Assembly: GCA_013791905.1 (NCBI GenBank)
Contig: VMSX01000011.1
Location: 62,001-126,000, forward strand
DNA length: 64,000 bases
Direction: 5' to 3'
DNA from: Rhodocyclaceae bacterium
GTDB taxonomy: Bacteria; Pseudomonadota; Gammaproteobacteria; Burkholderiales; Rhodocyclaceae
Positions 34,989 to 42,280 of this stretch are shown piece by piece. Position 1 is the first letter of the stretch; each line of letters opens with the position of its first letter. The position numbers and the translations under genes were made by a program. The notes beneath the pieces were generated by a model. The model was given only the letters and a program-made list of their open reading frames with translations. It was not told the origin of the DNA and did not search any database.

Positions 34989-36343
34989 GCAAGGGAAGAC
35001 TGTTGATCGTTGACGACGAAAAGGTCGCCGTTAAAAACCTGGAGCACGTACTGAAGAAGGAAGGCTACGATGTGGTCGCCACGCAGAGCGGGGTTAACGC
35101 ACTGGCCCAGCTCGACAAGCAAGCCTTCGACGTGGTCCTCACCGATCTGCGGATGGAGAAGATCGACGGCATGCAGATCCTGCAAAAATGCCGCGAAAAC
35201 CAGCCTGACACCGAGGTGATCCTGATTACGGGCTTTGCCACGCTCGAGTCTGCGGTGGAGGCCATGAAGCACGGCGCCTTTTACTATATTGCGAAGCCAT
35301 TTCGGCTCGACGAGGTGCGCAAGGTGGTGGCCGAAGCGATGGAAAAGGTTCATCTGCGCGCCGAAAATCGCGCGTTGCGCGCGCAGGTTGAAAACTTCCA
35401 GGGCAAGGTACGCATCATCACGCAGAATACAGAGATGCAACGCTTGCTCGAGATGGCGCGACAAATCGCACCAACCGACTGCAACGTGCTGCTCACCGGA
35501 GAATCCGGCACCGGCAAGGAACTGTTTGCCCGCTACCTGCATCACCACAGTCATCGTGGCGGAAGTCCTTTTCTCGCCATCAATTGCGGCGCCTTCAATG
35601 AGGAATTATTGGCCAACGAACTATTCGGCCATGTCAAAGGTGCCTTCACCGGCGCTGCGGCAGACAAAAAAGGCTTACTCGAAGCGGCAGCGGGCGGCAC
35701 CCTGTTCCTCGACGAAATCACCGAGATGTCCCCGACAATGCAGGTCAAGTTGCTGCGCGCGCTTCAGGAACGCGAAGTATTGCCGCTAGGCGCCACCCGC
35801 CCCATCAAGTTAAACGTGCGCTTCGTCGCTGCGACAAACCGCGACGTACCGGAAATGATCAGGAATGGCGAATTCCGACAAGATCTCTGGTTCCGTCTCA
35901 ATGTAGTCAACCTGCACATTCCGCCACTGTCGCAACGGCGCGAGGATATCCCGCTGCTGGCGTACCACTTTCTTGCCAAGTGTGCGGCACGCATGAAAAA
36001 ACGGGTAACCGAAATTGCCCCGCAGGCCATGGATATCCTCAGGACTTACGACTTCCCGGGCAACGTTCGCGAACTTGAGAATATCATCGAGCGCGGCGTC
36101 GCCATTGCCAATGGCGATACCATCGAATCGGCAAATCTGCCCGACGACCTGCGCGAACTGGCAATTCGCACCTTTCGCAAGAAAGATGGGCGATTGCCAT
36201 CTCTTGGCGAGCAGGAACGCGAGTACATCCATTGGGTACTCCAGGAGGCCGGCGGCAACCAGACCCTGGCAGCCCAGATTCTCGGCATTGACCGCGTTTC
36301 TCTGTGGCGCAAACTCAAGCGCTACGAACTGGAAAAGACCTGA
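34985..36343 (+). CDS. NtrC-family sigma-54-dependent response regulator
   Basis: 452 residues in three domains. The receiver has phospho-acceptor D54. The AAA+ domain has Walker A GESGTGKE (172-179), the sigma-54 contact loop GAFTGA (219-224) and LFLDEITEM. The C-terminal Fis-type helix-turn-helix reads GGNQTLAAQILGIDRVSLWRKLKRY. It should oligomerise when phosphorylated and open sigma-54 promoters. Two such promoters lie in this window (20742 and 33320), each with a related palindrome upstream. It is the only sigma-54 activator seen here. Confidence 0.92.
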   Translation: MSKGRLLIVDDEKVAVKNLEHVLKKEGYDVVATQSGVNALAQLDKQAFDVVLTDLRMEKIDGMQILQKCRENQPDTEVILITGFATLESAVEAMKHGAFYYIAKPFRLDEVRKVVAEAMEKVHLRAENRALRAQVENFQGKVRIITQNTEMQRLLEMARQIAPTDCNVLLTGESGTGKELFARYLHHHSHRGGSPFLAINCGAFNEELLANELFGHVKGAFTGAAADKKGLLEAAAGGTLFLDEITEMSPTMQVKLLRALQEREVLPLGATRPIKLNVRFVAATNRDVPEMIRNGEFRQDLWFRLNVVNLHIPPLSQRREDIPLLAYHFLAKCAARMKKRVTEIAPQAMDILRTYDFPGNVRELENIIERGVAIANGDTIESANLPDDLRELAIRTFRKKDGRLPSLGEQEREYIHWVLQEAGGNQTLAAQILGIDRVSLWRKLKRYELEKT

Positions 36344-36599
36344 ATATGCATGGCCACACGGCAGTTAGCGCTTCTCTTATACAACTGCGACTGGTGACGC
36401 GCTTTTAGTTAACGATTGGCATAAGCTAAATAGAAGGCTCCAATAATGCGAATAATATTACTTTATTCTAATATTTTAGATCCACGTTACAATAAGCTAC
36501 ATTTTGCAACGCCACCATTGTTTCCTGCATCGAAACCGGCGAGTTATTTATTAGCCGAGGATGGCGTGATTTTCCACCCTCGCTGATCGAATTGACTCA
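36344..36599 (+). promoter_or_regulatory. AT-rich leader of the second SulP gene
   Basis: 256 bp without a gene. At 36496-36510 GCTAC-ATTTT-GCAAC resembles the proposed activator site. A weak sigma-54-like AGGCTCC-AATA-ATGC (36435-36449) has GG/GC spacing right but only about 7 of 11 consensus bases, and it lies upstream rather than downstream of the site. The tract 36450-36480 is very AT-rich and could hold a sigma-70 -10 element. Confidence 0.4.
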
Positions 36600-38747
36600 A
36601 TGCTTACCAAGCCCTTGTTGTTGCGCTTTTTTCCATTTCTCGCCTGGTTTCCCATCAATTCGATTATCCTGCGCGGCGATCTGATCGCCGGGGTGACCGG
36701 CGCACTGGTGCTGGTGCCAAAGGCCATGGCCTATGCGCAACTCGCTGGCCTGCCAGTGTATTTCGGCCTCTATACCGCATTTGTCCCGGCCATTCTCGGC
36801 ATTCTGTGGGGTTCCAGCCGGCAATTGGCAACCGGCCCCGTCGCTATCGTCTCTCTGATGACTGCCGCAGCCGTGGCACCACTGGCGGCACCGATGAGCG
36901 ATCAATTTGTTGGCCTGGTGCTGCTGCTGACCCTGATGGTCGGTTTCATCCAGTTCGGGCTTGGTGCCCTCAGCCTCGGCACCATCGTCAACTTCGTCTC
37001 GCACCCGGTAATTCTTGGTTTCATGAATGCGGCAGCAATCATCATTGCCCTGTCGCAGGTCGACATGCTGCTGGGCATCCCCAAGGGGCGCAGCGACTCA
37101 TTTCTCAAAGACATCTGGGAGATGTTCGGCCACTTCCCGCTGACACATCTGCCCACACTCGCCATGTCGGTCTTTGCTCTGGTGCTGATGCTGGTATTGA
37201 AAAAGATCTCTTTTTTATCGAAGCCCAGCGTACTGATCGCCGTGGTTGTCACCACTCTGATTAGTTACTCCGTTGGCTACGAGCATCAGTCCAAGAGTAC
37301 GCCTGGAGAGATCGCCGATCCCGGAGTTCAGGCTTTGGTGTCCAGCTACATTCAGACCGACGCCCAAATCACCGCGCTGAACAATGTCATCACAACCCGC
37401 TCGGCTGCACTGCGCGCGGCTGACAAAGAACACAAGGAGCGCACCTCGGTCAATCTGTCGCACCAGATTGACCTGCTGCGCATCGAACTGACAAGCTCAG
37501 AGAAACAAAACATCGAACGCATGCGCCAACTCCGCCGCGTCTACTTCGAGCGCACCAAGGTGCCGGAAAACGAACCGGCGACACTCTACCTGACGGAACA
37601 TGTCCCGGCCGATGTCGAAACCGACGGTCGCCACTGGCATATCAAGAAGATTGAAAAGGGTGAACTGAAGATTGTCGGCGGCGGCGATGTCATCGGCTTG
37701 GTACCCGCCGGCCTGCCATCATTTCGCATCCCCACACTAAGCTTGGACGCCATCCTGTCTCTGCTGTCGGCGGCATTGATCATCTCACTGGTCGCCTTCA
37801 TGGAGTCGATTTCAATGGCCAAGGCCATGGCAGCACAGTCCAAGCAGCGCATCGACCCCAACCAGGAACTGATCGGCCAGGGCCTGTCGAATATTGGCGG
37901 CGCTTTCTTTCAGGCTTATCCGGCGTGCGGATCCTTTACCGGCTCTGCCATCAACCTGCAGGCAGGCGCCAAGACCGGCTTCGCCATGGTATTCAATGGC
38001 CTGTTTGTCGCAGTTACGCTGCTGGTTCTGACCCCCCTTCTCTACCATCTGCCCAAGGCAGTGCTGGCTGTGATCATTCTGTTGGCGGTAGCGGGGCTGA
38101 TCACGCCTGCCGCACTCAAACACACCTGGCAGGCCAGCCGTTACGACGGCGTTACGGCACTGATTACCTTTATCGCCACTCTCATTTTCGCGCCGCATCT
38201 CGACAAGGGCATCATGATTGGCGCCACACTGGCCATCGTCATACATCTCTACCGTACCATGTCACCGCGCGTGGCAATTCTCGGCCGATTCAGAGATGGC
38301 ACACTGCGCGATGCAAGCGTGAACAACCTGCCTCCGTCCGATGTGGTCACCGCAGTGCGCTTTGACGGCAGGCTCTATTTCGCCAATGTCTCCTACTTCG
38401 AAGACGCCATTCTCGAAGCTGTGGCGGCAAACCCTGATGCCCCCTATCTGCTGATTGTCGGTGACGCCATAAATGATATCGACGCCTCTGGCGAGGAAGT
38501 CATCCATCACCTTGTGGACCGTCTCAACGAAGGCGGTACCTACGTAATGTTTGCTGGCCTCAAGAAACAGGTTCTCGACGTTTTGCGGTCAACCGGGCTC
38601 TGGGAAAAGATCGGCGCGGAACATTTTTTCGCTACCGCGGACGAGGCGTTAGCCAATATCTATGCGCGTCCCGAGTACGTCGACAAGGATGACCCATTTA
38701 AAGTATCACCGCGCACCAACGTTCCCGCTACCCAATTGCAGGGTTAA
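36600..38747 (+). CDS. SulP anion transporter with STAS domain, paralogue of the DAB-linked one
   Basis: 715 residues. It shares the SulP core (VLVPKAMAYAQLAGLPVYFGLYTA), the STAS end (DAINDIDASGEEVIHHLVDRL) and the unusual hydrophilic block (about 222-345) with the transporter at 30616, including the shared phrase LKIVGGGDVIG. The block contains a long, heptad-like helix (LRAADKEHKERTSVNLSHQ onward). It follows the two-component genes and precedes a CBS protein and an SLC13 permease, so it forms a second anion-transport unit. Bicarbonate or sulfate are both possible. Confidence 0.85.
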   Translation: MLTKPLLLRFFPFLAWFPINSIILRGDLIAGVTGALVLVPKAMAYAQLAGLPVYFGLYTAFVPAILGILWGSSRQLATGPVAIVSLMTAAAVAPLAAPMSDQFVGLVLLLTLMVGFIQFGLGALSLGTIVNFVSHPVILGFMNAAAIIIALSQVDMLLGIPKGRSDSFLKDIWEMFGHFPLTHLPTLAMSVFALVLMLVLKKISFLSKPSVLIAVVVTTLISYSVGYEHQSKSTPGEIADPGVQALVSSYIQTDAQITALNNVITTRSAALRAADKEHKERTSVNLSHQIDLLRIELTSSEKQNIERMRQLRRVYFERTKVPENEPATLYLTEHVPADVETDGRHWHIKKIEKGELKIVGGGDVIGLVPAGLPSFRIPTLSLDAILSLLSAALIISLVAFMESISMAKAMAAQSKQRIDPNQELIGQGLSNIGGAFFQAYPACGSFTGSAINLQAGAKTGFAMVFNGLFVAVTLLVLTPLLYHLPKAVLAVIILLAVAGLITPAALKHTWQASRYDGVTALITFIATLIFAPHLDKGIMIGATLAIVIHLYRTMSPRVAILGRFRDGTLRDASVNNLPPSDVVTAVRFDGRLYFANVSYFEDAILEAVAANPDAPYLLIVGDAINDIDASGEEVIHHLVDRLNEGGTYVMFAGLKKQVLDVLRSTGLWEKIGAEHFFATADEALANIYARPEYVDKDDPFKVSPRTNVPATQLQG

Positions 38748-38787
38748 TCCTCCGCCCATCGATAACGGTTCCACCCAGGAGATTTTC

Positions 38788-39309
38788 ATGTCACTCACCG
38801 GTACCACCAGGGAACTCCTTATTCCCCTGGCCGATTTCCCCCATGTCCGCAGCGACGCCTCGTTGCGCGACGTGTTTGCCAAGATGCATGCCCTTTCCGG
38901 CACGGCAGAACTTTTTCGCAACGTTCTGGTGGTCGATCACAAGGACCGGTTGATCGGCATACTGGGCCTGAAAAACCTGCTGAACGCCCTGCTGCCGGAC
39001 TACCTGAAAAGCACTTCCCATTTTGAGGGCGCCGGAGAAGATCTCAGCAGCCTGGCCTCGCTGTGGCAGGATGATTGCGAGGAAGCCTGCCGTTCGGCCC
39101 ACAAGATTATTGTCAAAGACTATCTCACGCCGGTGTCCGCAACCATCAAGATCGATGACCCGCTGACCATAGCGGTGTTCCTCTTCGCTACAACGGCAGC
39201 CAACATATTACCGGTGACGGACAACAAAAAACTGGTCGGCGTGCTGCGCCTGGTCGACCTGTTCGACGAAGTGACCAGCGAAGTTCTCTGCCAACAGGTG
39301 ACACGATGA
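38788..39309 (+). CDS. CBS-domain pair protein
   Basis: 173 residues with two CBS motifs: FPHVRSDASLRDVFAKMHAL...VVDHKDRLIGILGLKNLL and VKDYLTPVSATIKIDDPLTIAVF...VTDNKKLVGVLRLVDLF. CBS pairs bind adenine nucleotides and gate transporters or enzymes. ATG 38788 follows CCAGGAGA. Its end overlaps the SLC13 start by ATGA, so it is probably the regulator of that permease, of the upstream SulP, or of both. Confidence 0.85.
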   Translation: MSLTGTTRELLIPLADFPHVRSDASLRDVFAKMHALSGTAELFRNVLVVDHKDRLIGILGLKNLLNALLPDYLKSTSHFEGAGEDLSSLASLWQDDCEEACRSAHKIIVKDYLTPVSATIKIDDPLTIAVFLFATTAANILPVTDNKKLVGVLRLVDLFDEVTSEVLCQQVTR

Positions 39310-40784
39310 GCGACACAACCCTTGTTGAAGCGCCTCCGGCAAGCTTCGACTGGACTAAATGGGTCGCGCTGCTCGGCGGCTTTGGCCTCTTCTTGCTGAT
39401 CTATTTCTCCCCGCCCTGGGGCGTCGCCATCGATCCAGGCGGCAAGGAATTCGTTCTTTCCCAGGAAGGCAAGGCGGCCATCGGCCTATTCCTGATGGCC
39501 GGCATCTGGTGGGTGTTCGAGGTCATCCCCATCGGCATCACGGCCATCGCCATCGGCGTGTTCCAGGCGCTGTTCCTGATCCGCCCGGCCAAGGAGGCGT
39601 TCCGCGACTTCATGGACCCGTCGGTGATGTTCATTTTCGGCTCCATGGTCATCGGCATGGCCTTCACCAAGACCGGACTGACCAAGCGCATTGCCTACAA
39701 GATGCTGGCGGTGGTCGGCGAAAACACCCGCACCATCCTGCTCGGCAGCATGGTCGTCACCGCCCTGCTCGCCCACGTCATGGCACACACGGCGGTCGCC
39801 GCCACCATGTTCCCCATCCTGCTCGCCATCCTCGCCCTCTACAAGGAAGACGAAGGACCGTCGCGCTTCGGCAAGGGCCTGTTCATCGGCATGGCCTGGT
39901 CGGCCGGCGCCGGCAGCATCATCACCCTGCTCGGCGCCGCGCGCGGCCCGGCGGCGGCGGCGATGTTCACCGAGTTCACCGGCCGCCAGGTCGATTTCTT
40001 CGACTTTCCCCTCTACATGGGCATCATCGGTTGGCTCATGGTCTTCATCATCTGGGCCTACATCGCTGTCGTCTTCAAGCCGTCCAAGGCCACCATCCCC
40101 GGCCTGCGCGACAAGGTAGCCAAGCTGTCGCGCGTCCTGGGACCGATGACCGCGAAAGAGAAATTCGTAATCGCCTGCGTCGGCCTCGTCGTCGTCGTGA
40201 TGGCGGCTCAATCGATGGTGCCGGCGCTCAAGGGCATCGACCGCGCCGGTCTGATGCTCACCTCGACGCTGCTGTTCTTCATCTTCGGCGTGTTGAAAGT
40301 GCAAGACCTCGAAGAGATGCCGTGGAACATCATCCTGTTGTTCTCGGGCGCCATGAGCATCGGCTTCTGCCTGTGGAAGACCGGCGCCGCCGAATGGATG
40401 GCGGTGAACTTCCTTACGGCGCTCCAGGGCGGGCATTGGTGGGTGTTCGTCATGGGCGTGTCCGCTTTCATTCTACTCATGACCAACTTCATCATGAACG
40501 TCGCCGCCATCGCTATCGCCCTGCCGGTTTCGCTGGTGATGGCCCGCTATCTCGGCGTCGCGCCCGACGTGATCTTCTTCTCCGCGCTGGTGGTCGCCGG
40601 CATGCCCTTCATGTTGCTGATCGGCGCGGCGCCCAACGCCATCGCCTACGAGTCCAAGCAGTTCACGCCGGGCGAATTTTTCAAGCATGGCATTGCGATG
40701 AGCCTGATCCTGCTGGTGGTGCTCGGCATAGCCTTGGTAACACTCTGGCCGCTGCTCGGAATGCAGATTCTGCTGCCGAGCTGA
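39306..40784 (+). CDS. SLC13/DASS-family anion permease
   Basis: 492 residues with about 12 membrane segments. Family features include GIWWVFEVIPIGITAIAI, the substrate-loop region AHVMAHTAVAATMFPILLAIL and, in the second repeat, TNFIMNVAAIAIALPV. DASS proteins carry dicarboxylates or sulfate with Na+ or H+. Placement after SulP and a CBS protein suggests an inorganic anion such as sulfate. The long alternative frame over this gene is a codon-bias shadow. Confidence 0.85.
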   Translation: MSDTTLVEAPPASFDWTKWVALLGGFGLFLLIYFSPPWGVAIDPGGKEFVLSQEGKAAIGLFLMAGIWWVFEVIPIGITAIAIGVFQALFLIRPAKEAFRDFMDPSVMFIFGSMVIGMAFTKTGLTKRIAYKMLAVVGENTRTILLGSMVVTALLAHVMAHTAVAATMFPILLAILALYKEDEGPSRFGKGLFIGMAWSAGAGSIITLLGAARGPAAAAMFTEFTGRQVDFFDFPLYMGIIGWLMVFIIWAYIAVVFKPSKATIPGLRDKVAKLSRVLGPMTAKEKFVIACVGLVVVVMAAQSMVPALKGIDRAGLMLTSTLLFFIFGVLKVQDLEEMPWNIILLFSGAMSIGFCLWKTGAAEWMAVNFLTALQGGHWWVFVMGVSAFILLMTNFIMNVAAIAIALPVSLVMARYLGVAPDVIFFSALVVAGMPFMLLIGAAPNAIAYESKQFTPGEFFKHGIAMSLILLVVLGIALVTLWPLLGMQILLPS

Positions 40785-40797
40785 GTTAGAGGTATCA

Positions 40798-40827
40798 ATG
40801 GGCGACGCTCGTCAAAGCGTCGCCCAT
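40798..40827. terminator. Perfect 12-bp hairpin after the SLC13 gene
   Basis: ATGGGCGACGCT pairs with AGCGTCGCCCAT around a CGTCAA loop. There is no T run, so it may be a weak terminator or a structural site. The insertion element begins 6 bp later with ATGGTCGCCCC; IS110-family elements can favour hairpins or repeats as targets. Confidence 0.5.
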
Positions 40828-40843
40828 CATAGATGGTCGCCCC

Positions 40844-41173
40844 CATTTTGCCAAGCCTTCATTCGATGTTGTTAAGCAGGTAAAGATTGCAGCCATAGAT
40901 CCGGACTTTGAGTGGAAGGTGAGTTCCTGTCCCTGATGGAATACGCTGGTCGAATCCTTATCATTCCGACGCGCTAGAAGCGCTATGACGAGTACAGGGT
41001 GTTTCGACCACGGTCTGACCTGTTTTGCCAACAAGTTGTGAGTGCCTGTGCAATCGTTGAGGGTCTCCTTTCGAAGGTGGTAGTGAAGCGCTAAAGCTTA
41101 GGGTTTTCCACGGTGCCGCGCATCGTGAGTCCTTCTATAACGGAAGATGCGCGGCACCGTGGGAAACCCGGGT
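40844..41173 (-). ncRNA. Non-coding arm of the IS, candidate bridge RNA region
   Basis: 330 bp without a credible gene, downstream of the transposase. IS110-family elements encode a bridge RNA in such an arm (3' in the IS1111 subgroup) that pairs with donor and target DNA to guide recombination. A large imperfect palindrome adjoins the transposase stop: 24-bp arms at 41101-41124 and 41146-41169 with one mismatch. The RNA itself is a family-based inference; loops complementary to the junctions were not computed. Confidence 0.4.
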
Positions 41174-42196
41174 TCAGGCGTGCGCATAAGTTGGCACATA
41201 GTCGCGCTCATGGGTCAGCATCGACCAGATGACTCGCACATTTTTGTTTGCCAGTGCGACGGCAGCGATGTTCTTGTTGCGTCGCGCGACGAGGGTTTTG
41301 AGCCACGGATCGGCACCGATTTTGTGTTCGCTGACGCGTATCACTGCTCGCGCACCGTGGATGAGCAAGGTCCGCAAGTAACTATCGCCGCGCTTGCTGA
41401 TGCCTTGCAAAACCGTTTTGCCACCGGTGGAATGTTGTCGCGGTACCAGCCCCATCCAAGCTGCCATCTGCCGACCGTTTTTGAAGTTCCTGGCATCGCC
41501 GATGGACGCAACCAGTGCGCTGGCGGTTATCGGTCCTACGCCAGGCACTGTAGCCAATTGTGTGCTCGCGGCACAGTCGCGATGCCAGCACTTGATTTCC
41601 AGCTCCAGCTTGCCAACCTGCTCGTCGAGCGCTTTGAAATGCTCGACGAGCGTTTGCAACAGATGGCGAAAGCTCATCGGTAGCTCATTCTCCTCATCAT
41701 CGACGATGAGCGCGACGCACGACGGAATATGACGAATGCCAACGGGAATAACCAGGCCGTATTCGGCCAACAAGCCGCGAATCTGATTGGCCTGCGCAGT
41801 GCGTGCTTTGACAAAGCCCTGCCGCGCACGATGCACGCTCAAGATGGCTTGTTGCTCAACCGTTTTAATCGGCACACCGGGCATGTTCGGTCGCACCACT
41901 GCTTCGCAAATGGCCTCGGCATCGGCTGCATCATTCTTGTTGCGCTTGACGAATGGCTTGACGTATTGGGGTGGAATCAACTGCACCGTGTGTCCCATCG
42001 CCACCAGCTTCCTCGCCCAGAAATGCGCGCTGCCGCAAGCTTCCATGCCTACCTGACACGGGACTAAATTTACAAAGAACGGCAACACCTGTGCCCGTTT
42101 GAGCTGCTTCCTGAGCACGGTATTTCCTTTGCCATCCGCACCATGAACTTGAATTACGTTCTTTGCCAAATCCATACCAATCGTCTTAAGATTCAT
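41174..42196 (-). CDS. IS110-family transposase (DEDD recombinase)
   Basis: 340 residues. The N-terminal RuvC-like DEDD domain begins MNLKTIGMDLAKNVIQVHGAD and includes KNDAADAEAICEA. The C-terminal Transposase_20 domain has VPGVGPITASALVASIGD and the serine region RQHSTGGKTVLQGISKRGDSYLRTLLIHGA. Length and domain order are normal and the frame is intact, so the element may still be active. Confidence 0.93.
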   Translation of the reverse strand: MNLKTIGMDLAKNVIQVHGADGKGNTVLRKQLKRAQVLPFFVNLVPCQVGMEACGSAHFWARKLVAMGHTVQLIPPQYVKPFVKRNKNDAADAEAICEAVVRPNMPGVPIKTVEQQAILSVHRARQGFVKARTAQANQIRGLLAEYGLVIPVGIRHIPSCVALIVDDEENELPMSFRHLLQTLVEHFKALDEQVGKLELEIKCWHRDCAASTQLATVPGVGPITASALVASIGDARNFKNGRQMAAWMGLVPRQHSTGGKTVLQGISKRGDSYLRTLLIHGARAVIRVSEHKIGADPWLKTLVARRNKNIAAVALANKNVRVIWSMLTHERDYVPTYAHA

Positions 42197-42280
42197 ATCG
42201 GTCGCCCCTTTCGTTTAAGTGTAAGTGTCACGACTTCACTTTGGCACATTGATGCCGTTTAGGGAGGGGCGACCATTCCA

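Larger units (their letters stand above)
40833..42276. mobile_element. IS110-family (IS1111-like) insertion sequence
   Basis: The element is bounded by the inverted repeat ATGGTCGCCCC (40833-40843) and GGGGCGACCAT (42266-42276). It carries one transposase gene on the minus strand and a long non-coding arm downstream of it (40844-41173). Subterminal or terminal inverted repeats together with a 3' non-coding arm are features of the IS1111 subgroup. The exact ends are inferred from the repeat alone; a comparison copy would fix them. Confidence 0.75.

Noticed and set aside
36435-36449. Sigma-54 promoter for the second SulP gene.
   Set aside because: Only about 7 of 11 consensus bases and placed upstream of the palindrome; too weak to call as a promoter.
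39359-40789. A 476-residue open frame overlapping the SLC13 permease in another frame.
   Set aside because: Arg/His/Gly-rich low-complexity translation typical of a GC-rich shadow; the SLC13 frame has clear family motifs.
40795-41034. A 79-residue frame in the left arm of the insertion sequence.
   Set aside because: No similarity, spans the element boundary, and lies where IS110-family elements are non-coding.
42235-42250. TTGGCACATTGATGCC near the IS transposase as a sigma-54 promoter.
   Set aside because: The GG to GC step is 11, not 12, and an IS transposase is an unlikely target.
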